Shown piece after piece: positions 7,684-15,820 of a stretch of DNA of 42,859 bases. A program made the translations under genes and the position numbers. Position 1 is the first letter of the stretch, and every line of letters begins with the position of its first letter. The stretch is from an uncultured Bacilli bacterium (GTDB lineage Bacteria; Bacillota_I; Bacilli_A; RFN20; CAG-449). The notes under the pieces are model-generated. The model made no database searches. It was not told the DNA's origin and saw only the letters and a list, made by a program, of their open reading frames with translations. The stretch lies in NCBI GenBank assembly GCA_944332525.1, contig CALVKD010000056.1, positions 1 through 42,859 on the forward strand, in the 5' to 3' direction.

Positions 7684-9000
7684 TTAATATTTAAAAGCCT
7701 TTTGAAGGAAATTATAAAGTGCTAAATGCCAGTTGCCCATGCTGTGATAACGCATTGGGAATGTATCAAAATTGGTGTTGACATTTTCCGTTACTTTTAA
7801 AGATGCGACATCAAGAAGCGTTTTATAATCTTCAACTTGTCCGGTTAAAGCAATATCAAAATTACCGGTTGCGACATAAAGATACTTAATATCGTATTGA
7901 TTATACTCTTCTCTCATTAAAGTTTCTTCTAAATATTCTTTACCGGTTCTTGAGCCAGAAAAGGCTCCAAAGTATGAGAAGTAATCTAAGCTATTACATA
8001 ATCCTGAATGGTACATTGTAACCGCGCCTCTTGATAAGCCGCAGAATGCGCGGTAATCGCGTGAAGCGATAAATTCTTCAGTAAAGGATTGATTGTTTTC
8101 TCTTCCGATAATTCCGGCATAAGTGGAGTATTTAGTTTCAATATACGGCATTAAATCATTTCTTAACTCATCTTTGAAAGAATAAGTTAATTGATCTAAA
8201 TCATCTGCGCAATCGTTAGCCACATACCAAGTTGGAGTTACAACGATAACCGGATCAATATCTCCGTAATAAATTAAATTATCTATCATTGTTACATTAT
8301 AAGGATTCTCAACTAACCAATATTTTTCATCATCGCCTGTACCGTGTAAAAGATAAATAATATTATATTGTTTAGAATTATCATAATCATATGGCAAATA
8401 GACATAGCAGGTCTTTTCAATTGATTCTTCTTTATTCGTCGCATAATGGTAAGTTAAATATGTTTCTTCAACTACAGTTCCTTTTTCAGGGCATTCAACT
8501 TTATCGTATTTATTCGGCACTGACCAAATTTCCCGCATGACATCTTGATGCGAATCGCTAACCAAAGTAGCAATGCCCCAAGTAGCTAAGGAAGAAATAA
8601 CAATGATTGCTAGAACGATTGAAGCAATCGGTTTAGCCTTTTTGATTTTCGAATGAGAATAAATAGCGAAAAACGAACCGACCAAGAAAATAATAAAGTT
8701 AACTATAATCAAAGAATAAATCATCGCATTGTTAAATGGATACATATCGTTTACAAGAAAAAAAGTTAACCAAATACTGATACCGGTATTAAGTGCGTAT
8801 AGATATGGTAACCTAGTTCTAAAAGCGATTAATCCAATCAAAGCGAAAATTAAATATAAGGTAAACATTGTCAAAGTAGCTAAATCGTCACCTAGAGCAA
8901 TATATCTAGTCACATCGATTATACCAAGTAAAACGACTAGACAGAAACCGATAAACGATACTAAATCGACCAATTTTCCATCTTTTAATTTTTCAAGCAT
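7684..9000 (-). CDS. membrane-anchored esterase, paralogue 2 (esterase D / CE1-like)
   Basis: 438 residues with the same architecture as its neighbour: about five transmembrane segments in the first 145 residues, then an alpha/beta hydrolase with LLHGTGDDEKYW, the GLSRG nucleophile elbow and the terminal YHSMGNWHLALYNFLQK. Long stretches match the downstream paralogue almost residue for residue (for example DNLIYYG, TPTWYV, RNDLMPYIET, YFSYFGAFSG), while the membrane part has drifted more, as expected after a tandem duplication. GGAGG precedes the ATG by 6 bases. It is probably the promoter-proximal gene of a two-gene operon. Substrate unknown. Confidence 0.82.
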   Translation of the reverse strand: MLEKLKDGKLVDLVSFIGFCLVVLLGIIDVTRYIALGDDLATLTMFTLYLIFALIGLIAFRTRLPYLYALNTGISIWLTFFLVNDMYPFNNAMIYSLIIVNFIIFLVGSFFAIYSHSKIKKAKPIASIVLAIIVISSLATWGIATLVSDSHQDVMREIWSVPNKYDKVECPEKGTVVEETYLTYHYATNKEESIEKTCYVYLPYDYDNSKQYNIIYLLHGTGDDEKYWLVENPYNVTMIDNLIYYGDIDPVIVVTPTWYVANDCADDLDQLTYSFKDELRNDLMPYIETKYSTYAGIIGRENNQSFTEEFIASRDYRAFCGLSRGAVTMYHSGLCNSLDYFSYFGAFSGSRTGKEYLEETLMREEYNQYDIKYLYVATGNFDIALTGQVEDYKTLLDVASLKVTENVNTNFDTFPMRYHSMGNWHLALYNFLQKAFKY

Positions 9001-9029
9001 AAAATCCCTCCTTATTTTCTGCTTAAAAG

Positions 9030-9072
9030 AAAAAGTCCTTTAATCAGTATAATTATACTCTTTTAAAGGGCT
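9030..9072 (-). terminator. intrinsic terminator after the inositol-phosphatase gene
   Basis: On the minus strand AGCCCTTTAA pairs with TTAAAGGACT (plus 9063-9072 and 9034-9043, one mismatch), with an inner palindrome GTATAATTATAC, followed by TTTTTCTTTT. It separates the upstream operon from the esterase pair. Confidence 0.65.
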
Positions 9073-9080
9073 TTCATGAA

Positions 9081-9863
9081 TTATTGTTTTTGATATTTTG
9101 CGTTACTTTCAATAACTTGTTTTTTTAATATTTCAAAATTATCTATCCGATTTGCTGCGATTAATTGATTAGCTGAAGTAAAGGATAAACTAGCAATTGT
9201 TTCAATATATCCCCCAGCTTCTTTTAATATTAAATAACCCGCGGCAAAATCATAAATCTGCAAGTAGTATTCGTAATAAATATCTAATCTACCCGCGGCG
9301 ATATAGCATAATTCTAACGCGCATGACCCCAGCCTACGCATATCAGAAATTAACGGATATAAATTATTTAAAACATCAAAGCAGATATCTGCATATTGCT
9401 TTTCATAACAAGAAAAAGAGGTAGCTAATAAAGAATATTTTAATTCTCTATTTGATACATGTATCTTTTTATCATTAAGATAAGCGCCTTTATCTTTTTC
9501 AGCATAGAAGCATTCATCGGTAAATGGGTTATAGATAACGCCTATTTTTATCTCATTATCAATCATTAATGCGACAGAAATGACGCTTAGACCTAATTGA
9601 TGGACAAAATTAGCCGTGCCATCAATTGGGTCAATAATAAATATTTTATCTTCTTTTCCAAAGGATTCTTTTAAAGAATTTTCTTCAGCAAAAAATTTTG
9701 CTCCTGGAACAATTTTTCTTAATTCTGTATGTAAATATTCTTGAATGTTTTTATCTGCGGATGTTACTAAATTTGATGACGATCCTTTTTCCTCAACTGA
9801 AAAATCTACCTTCATCAATTTAGAAGCATCTTTAACTATTTTAATTATTTCTTCTATAAGCAT
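9081..9863 (-). CDS. inositol monophosphatase-family phosphatase
   Basis: 260 residues from the ATG at 9863 (MLIEEIIKIVKDASKLM), which follows the methylglyoxal synthase stop by one base; this is the usual family start. An upstream in-frame ATG at 9890 would overlap that gene. Family motifs are clear: AEENS (metal-binding Glu), DPIDGTANFVH (metal-binding Asp residues, about 77-87), and a C-terminal YDFAAGYLILKEAGG. It hydrolyses inositol-1-phosphate or related sugar/nucleotide phosphates; the true substrate cannot be told from the family alone. It is cotranscribed with mgsA. Confidence 0.88.
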   Translation of the reverse strand: MLIEEIIKIVKDASKLMKVDFSVEEKGSSSNLVTSADKNIQEYLHTELRKIVPGAKFFAEENSLKESFGKEDKIFIIDPIDGTANFVHQLGLSVISVALMIDNEIKIGVIYNPFTDECFYAEKDKGAYLNDKKIHVSNRELKYSLLATSFSCYEKQYADICFDVLNNLYPLISDMRRLGSCALELCYIAAGRLDIYYEYYLQIYDFAAGYLILKEAGGYIETIASLSFTSANQLIAANRIDNFEILKKQVIESNAKYQKQ

Positions 9864-9864
9864 A

Positions 9865-10254
9865 TTACTTAATATGAGAAGGTATTTCATCACGCGATAA
9901 AGCGATTAACATAATTTCTGCTGAAGCAACATTAGTCGCTAACGGAATAGAAAAAACGTCGCAAAGTCTTAATAAAGCAGAAATATCCGGTTCATGTGGC
10001 TGCGCAGTTAATGGGTCTCTTAAGAAGATTACTAAATCAATATCTCCGTTTGCGACCATCGAACCGATTTGTTGGTCACCGCCTAAAGGACCTGATTTCA
10101 TTCGGTTAATCTTTAATCCAGTCTCTCCCATGACTAAGGCTCCTGTTGTCCCCGTCGCATAAAGAGTATGCTGACTTAACGTGTCTTTATACTTCTGAGC
10201 TAAATCAATCATATCGTTTTTCTTTTTATCATGCGCGATTAATGCTATTTTCAT
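9865..10254 (-). CDS. mgsA: methylglyoxal synthase
   Basis: 129 residues, close to the E. coli length of 152 without its extensions. It converts dihydroxyacetone phosphate to methylglyoxal and phosphate, a bypass of lower glycolysis. Motifs: [10 protein letters not shown] at the start, TGTTG (phosphate site), [11 protein letters not shown], and the catalytic-region [14 protein letters not shown]. The ATG at 10254 is chosen over the GTG at 10263 because AGAGGTG is correctly spaced from the ATG. It is divergent from a TetR gene with about 95 bases between them, so that regulator may act here (inference). Confidence 0.93.
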   Translation of the reverse strand: MKIALIAHDKKKNDMIDLAQKYKDTLSQHTLYATGTTGALVMGETGLKINRMKSGPLGGDQQIGSMVANGDIDLVIFLRDPLTAQPHEPDISALLRLCDVFSIPLATNVASAEIMLIALSRDEIPSHIK

Positions 10255-10348
10255 ATTTTTCACCTCTTGTTATATCTTATCATAAGTTTCTATATTGATA
10301 AAATTAGATTTTTTATACATAATATTATAGTAGTGAGAGAAAATTGAT

Positions 10349-10930
10349 ATGAATGAAAGTAAAACACCTATACAAAACAGGGCCATAGAAACTAGGCAAA
10401 AAATTATTTCAGCTGCATATTCACTTTTCTTTACTAACGGATATAAAAAAACTAATACAATTATTATCGCAAAAAAAGCCAACGTTTCCGTCGGCATTGT
10501 CTATTCTTACTTCAAGAACAAAGATGAGCTTCTTGAGATGTGGTTAGACGACTTATTAAAGAGATGCGATAATTATTTTTATAATCAGTTCAAATTAAAA
10601 TCTTTTTCGGTTGAACTATCTTTAATCGTTGGAAATATTTTAGAAAAGTTATCTGATACCTTTTTCTCTTCCCCTCTAGTTAAAGAAACGTCACCATATA
10701 TTATTAAAACTTTAAACAGTTTTTATGATAAAGCTGGCAAAATTTTTATCAAAGCCTGCAATGACGCGAACGTTTTTATTAAAAATAGTTATGAATCCAT
10801 ACACGTTATTATTAGCTTAATTAAATCTTATAATCACGATACAAAATATCGCCCATCGCATATCAATATGGAAACATTAAAGAGCCGCTACGTCGTCGCT
10901 ATTTCTTCTTTAATGTCTCAAAACGCATAA
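10349..10930 (+). CDS. TetR/AcrR-family regulator
   Basis: 193 residues. The N-terminal TetR DNA-binding domain is clear (residues about 13-60): TRQKIISAAYSLFFTNGYKKT, with the recognition helix in VSVGIVYSYFKNKDELL. The C-terminal ligand domain is not diagnostic. It is divergent from mgsA; a short palindrome CTTATCATAAG at 10276-10286 lies in the shared region. Its last 13 bases overlap the tail of the convergent M29 gene. No good Shine-Dalgarno sequence is seen, and a -10-like TATAGT ends about 17 bases before the ATG. Confidence 0.88.
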   Translation: MNESKTPIQNRAIETRQKIISAAYSLFFTNGYKKTNTIIIAKKANVSVGIVYSYFKNKDELLEMWLDDLLKRCDNYFYNQFKLKSFSVELSLIVGNILEKLSDTFFSSPLVKETSPYIIKTLNSFYDKAGKIFIKACNDANVFIKNSYESIHVIISLIKSYNHDTKYRPSHINMETLKSRYVVAISSLMSQNA

Positions 10931-12147
10931 TCACCGTTTACAAAGATTGGATATTCTTTTCCATCAAAATCATAACCGGTGATTTTTAAATCACGAGAAC
11001 CAATCATAAAATCAACATGGATTAACGAATCGTTAAATCCTTTTTTTATCATTTCCTCACGTGTCATCTTTTCATAATCTTTAAAATTATCTTCAAAAGC
11101 TTGACCAAAAGCTAAATGGCAGCAGGCATTTTCATCAAATAAAGTATTAAAGAAAAGGATATTTGTTTGGTTAATCGGTGATGAGAATGGGACTAAAGCT
11201 ACCTCGCCTAAATAATGTGATCCTTCGTCAGTATCAATAGCCTTTTTCAAAGTATCTTCATTTTCTTTAGCATGGACTTCAACAATTCTGCCCTTTTCAA
11301 ATCTTAAAGTGAAATCTTTAATGATTTTACCATTTAAAGAAAGAGGTTTAACCGCATATACAATCCCGTCAACACCTTCTTTTTTCGGCATAGTAAAGAC
11401 TTCCTCTGTCGGTATATTCGCGGTGAAAGCAACACCTTTTAAATTAAAGCTTTCCGCGGATAACCATTGATGGCCTTCTTGAAGATGTAAGATTAAATCA
11501 GTTCCGTTTGCTGATTGATATCTTAAGTAATCAAGATTTAAAGAATTTAAATAATCCGCGCGCTTTTTAAGAAGAGAAATATGTTCTTTCCATTTACTAA
11601 TGGTATCTTCACCTTCTTTAACCCGCATCGTTAATAAAATCGCATCTTCTAACTTTTTAAAAGCGACGTTTGGTTTTTCATTAGGAAAAACTTGTTTAGC
11701 CCAAGATTTACTAGGTAAAGAGATGATTAACCATTGGTTTTTCATCGATTCTTGATCTCTGTATTTCTTGAAAACCTTTCTCTTTTTTTGATTACTTTTA
11801 TCGATTTTTGTTGTATCTAACCCATCAAAAAGATTTGGATCATCATCATCGATATAAATTAAACAAGGTAAAACTTCACTTCTCTCTTTCATTTTATTTT
11901 TCTCAGAGAGGCGGATATCTAATAACGTTTTTAAATTCTGATATTGATATTTCATTCTTTCGATTTTTTCATCATGGAATTCTACTATTACTTTGGATGC
12001 CCCGTTATCATAACATTCTTTTGTCAAAATCTCGCAGAACTTAGCTTGATTAACCGATGAATAAACCCAAATCTCCTGTCCTTGTTGGAGATTGATACCG
12101 ATATTAACTGCTAATTTAGCAATTTCTTTTAATTGTGTTAATTTCAT
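10918..12147 (-). CDS. M29-family metallo-aminopeptidase (AmpS/PepS type)
   Basis: 409 residues, the usual length of M29 aminopeptidases (thermophilic aminopeptidase/PepS/AmpS). Recognisable blocks: the N-terminal LAVNIGINLQQGQEIWVYSS, the central FTANIPTEEVFTMP carrying the metal-binding glutamate pair, a later VALVPFSSP and FGQAF, and the C-terminal HVDFMIGSRDLKITG with FVNGDYAF. It releases N-terminal amino acids in the cytoplasm using a two-metal centre. AAGGAAAG precedes the ATG by 6 bases. It is a single gene divergent from the small membrane protein gene at 12230. Confidence 0.9.
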   Translation of the reverse strand: MKLTQLKEIAKLAVNIGINLQQGQEIWVYSSVNQAKFCEILTKECYDNGASKVIVEFHDEKIERMKYQYQNLKTLLDIRLSEKNKMKERSEVLPCLIYIDDDDPNLFDGLDTTKIDKSNQKKRKVFKKYRDQESMKNQWLIISLPSKSWAKQVFPNEKPNVAFKKLEDAILLTMRVKEGEDTISKWKEHISLLKKRADYLNSLNLDYLRYQSANGTDLILHLQEGHQWLSAESFNLKGVAFTANIPTEEVFTMPKKEGVDGIVYAVKPLSLNGKIIKDFTLRFEKGRIVEVHAKENEDTLKKAIDTDEGSHYLGEVALVPFSSPINQTNILFFNTLFDENACCHLAFGQAFEDNFKDYEKMTREEMIKKGFNDSLIHVDFMIGSRDLKITGYDFDGKEYPIFVNGDYAF

Positions 12148-12195
12148 TTTTTCTTTCCTTTCGCTGTTATCATACCATCTATAACCTCATAAAAC

Positions 12196-12223
12196 TTGAT
12201 AATTATAAATTTTGTTGTATTAT
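12196..12223 (+). promoter_or_regulatory. promoter of the small membrane protein operon
   Basis: TTGATA (12196-12201), a 16-bp spacer and TATTAT (12218-12223). The expected start of transcription falls at about 12230, which is the A of the ATG itself, so this transcript would be leaderless. Confidence 0.65.
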
Positions 12224-12229
12224 AAAGGT

Positions 12230-12661
12230 ATGAAAAAGAATAACTTATTAATTTTAGGTGCGATTGCCGCGGGCATATTAGTTGTTTCGCTTGTCACAGC
12301 GATTCTCTCTTTTACTATTGAGAGTTTAGGCACTACATTAGGTATTGTTTTTACAATAATAACCGTCATTGCCTTAATCGCCTTGATTATGGTAATTGCT
12401 TTGGTTTTCCGTCAAAATAAGATGGATAAAAACTCAATCCATATTATCAAAACTAGAAAGCGCCAAACAATGTCGCCTACTTGCACCATTCAGATCAGTA
12501 CCGAATATCTGGTCAAAGACAAGTACACGCAAGAAGAAGCCGATAAAACTATTAAGCAACTTTATTCTCTTCATGAAAACGATGGATTCTCATTACAAGA
12601 TTTTGAATTAATTAAGGCTAAAATCGAATCCAGAATTGTTGATAAGAAGAAAGATGATTAA
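12230..12661 (+). CDS. small membrane protein with SHOCT-like C-terminus
   Basis: 143 residues from the ATG at 12230. An in-frame TTG at 12212 lies inside the predicted promoter and is rejected. Two transmembrane segments (about residues 4-30 and 35-60) precede a cytoplasmic part ending in a short helical motif (YTQEEADKTIKQLYSLHENDGFS, split here at residues about 105-125, then LQDFELIKAKI) that resembles the small SHOCT oligomerisation domain. Function unknown. No Shine-Dalgarno sequence is present. Its end overlaps the next gene by 8 bases, forming an operon with the YfcE-type phosphodiesterase and the HD protein. Confidence 0.7.
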   Translation: MKKNNLLILGAIAAGILVVSLVTAILSFTIESLGTTLGIVFTIITVIALIALIMVIALVFRQNKMDKNSIHIIKTRKRQTMSPTCTIQISTEYLVKDKYTQEEADKTIKQLYSLHENDGFSLQDFELIKAKIESRIVDKKKDD

Positions 12662-13103
12662 GTTACTGGTTGTTTCAGATGTACATGGAGATTCAAGTTC
12701 TTTGAATCTCCTTTATTTATATAATCAAGACTTTGATTATTATTTAGACTTAGGCGATTCTTGTTTAATGCCTTACGAAATCGCTCCTTTTGTTTCTGTT
12801 AAAGGAAATAACGACTACAGCTATAACTATCCGCCTTCAAGAGTTATTCACACCAAATATGGCGATATTTATCTAGAACACGGAAATCACTATATCGATG
12901 AAGAATATATTTTAAGTAAAAACGCTTTAATCTTTTTGTCGGGGCATACCCATAAAAGATATTTTTATCAAATAGATGATAAGCATTATGTAGCTAATCC
13001 TGGTTCTTTATCTCGGCCAAGAGATAATAACTATGGTACTTATTTAGTTATAACCATCGATGAAAACGATGTTAATTTTTCATTCAAAGAATTTAAGGAG
13101 TAA
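12654..13103 (+). CDS. YfcE/MJ0936-family metallophosphodiesterase
   Basis: 149 residues. All metal-binding motifs of the calcineurin-like fold are present in order: SDVHG (about 7-11), LDLGDS, KGNNDY, GHTHKRY and NPGS. The ATG at 12654 is used because it begins right at the family start MIKLLVVSDVHG; it overlaps the upstream gene. Members hydrolyse phosphodiesters (in vitro bis-pNPP, sometimes cAMP); the physiological substrate is uncertain. It is the second gene of a three-gene operon. Confidence 0.9.
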   Translation: MIKLLVVSDVHGDSSSLNLLYLYNQDFDYYLDLGDSCLMPYEIAPFVSVKGNNDYSYNYPPSRVIHTKYGDIYLEHGNHYIDEEYILSKNALIFLSGHTHKRYFYQIDDKHYVANPGSLSRPRDNNYGTYLVITIDENDVNFSFKEFKE

Positions 13104-13108
13104 TAAAT

Positions 13109-13762
13109 ATGAAATTTGAAGAAGTAAGACAAAACAAAGAAATCGCTACCTATATTAGCTCAGCTGACCGTTATCTACAGGCAATTGGCTATACCGAACA
13201 CTCGTTCGCACATGTTGGTCACTGCGTCGATGTTGTTGAATATATTTTGAAAAAGCTCTCTTATGATCAACATACAATTGAATTAGCTAAAATTGCCGCG
13301 TATATGCATGATATAGGAAATATTATTAACCGAGAAGATCACGCTAAAACAGGAGCTTTAATGGCTTTCCGGTTACTTGATAAAATGGGAATGCCGACAG
13401 AAGATATCGCCTCGATTATTACAGCGATTGGCAATCACGATGAATCATCAGCTTACCCGGTTAACGTTATTTCTTCCGCGCTTATTTTAGCCGATAAAAC
13501 CGATGTCCGCCGTTCACGGGTAAGAAAGAACATCAGCGAATTCGGTATCCATGACAGAGTTAACTATGCCGTTATGGAGTCAAAAGTCGTTCTTGATGCA
13601 GAGAATAAAACGTTTACTTTAAATTTGACAATTGATAATACGATTTGTTCAATTATGGATTATTTTGAAATCTTTTTATCACGGATGATGCTCTGCAAAA
13701 AAGCCGCGGCCTATTTTAATTTAACCTTCCATCTCTGCATTAATAAGCAATCACTTCTCTAA
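13109..13762 (+). CDS. HD-domain phosphohydrolase
   Basis: 217 residues. The HD metal-site residues are in order: H in GYTEHSFAHVGH, the HD pair in AAYMHDIGN (about residues 70-78), H in NREDHAKTG, and D in ILADKTDV. The pattern is that of small cytoplasmic HD hydrolases acting on nucleotides or phosphate esters. AAGGAG lies 8 bases upstream of the ATG; it follows the phosphodiesterase by 5 bases. The last about 25 residues (from MMLCKKAAAYF) look unlike the family and run 12 bases into the tail of the convergent esterase gene, so the natural stop may have been lost or shifted. Confidence 0.85.
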   Translation: MKFEEVRQNKEIATYISSADRYLQAIGYTEHSFAHVGHCVDVVEYILKKLSYDQHTIELAKIAAYMHDIGNIINREDHAKTGALMAFRLLDKMGMPTEDIASIITAIGNHDESSAYPVNVISSALILADKTDVRRSRVRKNISEFGIHDRVNYAVMESKVVLDAENKTFTLNLTIDNTICSIMDYFEIFLSRMMLCKKAAAYFNLTFHLCINKQSLL

Positions 13763-14560
13763 CCAATCCTTTATTAAAATAAGAAATACTTTTTCCCAAG
13801 CTTCTTCATTATGTTCAGCATCGGATTTGCTAAATAATCTCGCGGTGATATTATCTCTTTTTACCATCTCTTGATAAATATAAATTGTGTCATCAACAAA
13901 GTCTTTTTCAAAACCAGTTCCTCCAACATAAAAGAAATAGCAGCCTTGATCTTTTCTTTCTCTTTCACCTAAATATGTCTTATTTAATCTATTATGGGTA
14001 TAAAGGAAGAAAGCCGGCGAAAAACAAAGCGAATAAGAAAATATCTGAGGATAATAATTCTTAATATAAAAGGCCATCAATCCTCCCATAGATGATCCCC
14101 CAATTGCTGTAAACTTTCTTTCTTTTAATGTCGAAAAACTTTCATCGATAACTTTTTTTACTTTATAAGCAATAAATTCTCCAAGAACTTCACCATAAGG
14201 ATGATTCATTCCGTCATTAATCTTTTTATTAACCTTATAAGGGCATAATTCATCTTCTCTAAGTTCTGATTTCGGTGAATCGACACCGACAACAATAAAT
14301 CCTTTATGACCAGATAGAATCCATTTATGCATCTCTTTTTCAATATGCCATGAAGAAAACTGACAATCGTTATCACCAAAAAGATTTTGTCCGTCGAGCA
14401 TATATAAAACCGGATATCTTTCTTCTTGATTATAATCTTCGGGCAAAAAAACTCTAATTCTCCGATAGATTCTTTTTTGTTGATATTCAAAATTTAAATC
14501 TGCAAAATAGGCTTCGCCGTATTTATACGTATCTGAAAATTTATATTTAATAAAACTCAT
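13751..14560 (-). CDS. esterase D-type alpha/beta hydrolase
   Basis: 269 residues from the ATG at 14560 (MSFIKYKF), preceded by GGAGAAG; an upstream in-frame TTG at 14572 lies on that binding site. The fold is that of enterochelin-esterase/feruloyl-esterase-like enzymes: YPVLYMLDGQNLF, GVDSPK, the nucleophile elbow GGSSMGG and a C-terminal AEHNEEAWEK supplying His. No signal peptide is seen, so it is cytoplasmic. The related membrane pair at 6.3-9.0 kb has the same general fold but different active-site signatures. Substrate unknown. Confidence 0.85.
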   Translation of the reverse strand: MSFIKYKFSDTYKYGEAYFADLNFEYQQKRIYRRIRVFLPEDYNQEERYPVLYMLDGQNLFGDNDCQFSSWHIEKEMHKWILSGHKGFIVVGVDSPKSELREDELCPYKVNKKINDGMNHPYGEVLGEFIAYKVKKVIDESFSTLKERKFTAIGGSSMGGLMAFYIKNYYPQIFSYSLCFSPAFFLYTHNRLNKTYLGERERKDQGCYFFYVGGTGFEKDFVDDTIYIYQEMVKRDNITARLFSKSDAEHNEEAWEKVFLILIKDWLEK

Positions 14561-14651
14561 GTTCTTCTCCAATACATTTATTTTATTACAAAAGAAGAAA
14601 AATACTAGAATGAAGCCTATCTTTCCGATATTATTTACGTTGTATTAAATT

Positions 14652-15524
14652 ATGTTAGATGCTATATTAATCGACCCATTACTAGATTCGTTAAAAGTAT
14701 TCGCGGTCGTCTTTGTCTTCCATCTGATATTATCTTTCTGCGAGAATAAGGTTGTTCATGCTTTAACTAAACATCAAGCTGTCTCGCCTCTTTTAGGTGC
14801 TTCGTTAGGATTAATTCCTCAATGCGGTATTTCTATTATTGCCGCGGATATGTTTATTAAAAGACATATCTCTGTTGGCACGATTGTCGCAGTTTTTATC
14901 GCCTGCAGCGATGAAGCTTTACCTTTACTCTTTACTTCTCAAAAAGGATTAATGACAATTTTACCTTTGTTGCTGATAAAGCTCGTATTAGGCTTTGCTG
15001 TTGGGTATTTAACCGACTTTATCCTCGTTAAAGGCTTAAAAAAGCAATATGTTGAAGCTAATGATCAAGAAATAGATGCTCACCATATCGGCTGCTGCCA
15101 TCACGAAATTGAAGAAGAAAAAGAATCATCTTGGAAAGAACATCTTCTCCATCCATTAATCCATTCTTTAAAAATCTTTCTTTATGTTCTTATCATCAAT
15201 ATAATTTTTGGAACAATCATCTGTTTTGTTACTGAAGAAAGACTATTATCATTCTTATCATCTGCGAAATATTTAGCACCTTTATTATCAATTATCGTCG
15301 GATTAATCCCTAACTGCGCTTCTTCAGTTGTTTTAACTAAATTATATCTGCTTGACGGATTAGGTTTTGGAGCTTTATTAGGTGGATTAATGGTAAATGC
15401 CGGATTGGGCATTTTATATATTTTAAAAAGCAAAAACGGACGTAAACAGATCTTATTAATTTTAGGTATTTTAATTTTTGCTGCATTAATCGCTTCTTAC
15501 TTAACAACTTTCATCTATAATTAA
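14652..15524 (+). CDS. ArsP_2-type putative metal (Mn/As) efflux permease
   Basis: 290 residues, mostly transmembrane (about eight to ten segments in two repeated halves). Each half has a related signature, LGASLGLIPQCGISI (about 48-62) and IVGLIPNCASSVV (about 216-228), which marks this permease family. The loop between halves has a metal-binding-looking HHIGCCHHE cluster. Relatives are annotated as putative manganese or arsenic transporters; the substrate is unproven. The region before the ATG has TATTAA at 14643-14648 and TATTAT at 14629-14634 but no ribosome binding site, so the transcript has a very short leader or none. Chorismate mutase follows after 17 bases. Confidence 0.75.
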   Translation: MLDAILIDPLLDSLKVFAVVFVFHLILSFCENKVVHALTKHQAVSPLLGASLGLIPQCGISIIAADMFIKRHISVGTIVAVFIACSDEALPLLFTSQKGLMTILPLLLIKLVLGFAVGYLTDFILVKGLKKQYVEANDQEIDAHHIGCCHHEIEEEKESSWKEHLLHPLIHSLKIFLYVLIINIIFGTIICFVTEERLLSFLSSAKYLAPLLSIIVGLIPNCASSVVLTKLYLLDGLGFGALLGGLMVNAGLGILYILKSKNGRKQILLILGILIFAALIASYLTTFIYN

Positions 15525-15541
15525 AGAAGAGGCAATAACCT

Positions 15542-15820
15542 ATGGAGTTAGATGATTTAAGAAAAGAGATTGATGATATTGATAACGAAATGAAATCCTT
15601 ATTTATTAAAAGGATGGAAATTGTTAAACAAATCGCTTTAATAAAAAAAGCAAAATCATTACCTGTTTTTCAAAAATCTCGCGAAGAAAAAATGATTAAT
15701 TCGTTATCTTCTTCAATAAATGAAGATATATTGCCTTTTTATAGACTATTTTTATTGAACATTCTCGAATTATCAAAGAATTATCAAATAAAATTGTTAG
15801 GAGGGGTTAAACATGAGTAA
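15542..15820 (+). CDS. chorismate mutase, AroQ type, free-standing
   Basis: 92 residues, all helical. The N-terminal LDDLRKEIDDIDNEMKSLFIKRMEIVKQIALIKK has the spacing of the AroQ catalytic helix (Arg11-like, Lys39-like positions), followed by PVFQKSREEKM. This is the standard minimal chorismate mutase length; it converts chorismate to prephenate. No other aromatic-pathway gene is in the window, which is unusual. AGAGG precedes the ATG. Its end overlaps the next gene by 8 bases, and that gene encodes a membrane-bound HTH protein. Confidence 0.82.
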   Translation: MELDDLRKEIDDIDNEMKSLFIKRMEIVKQIALIKKAKSLPVFQKSREEKMINSLSSSINEDILPFYRLFLLNILELSKNYQIKLLGGVKHE

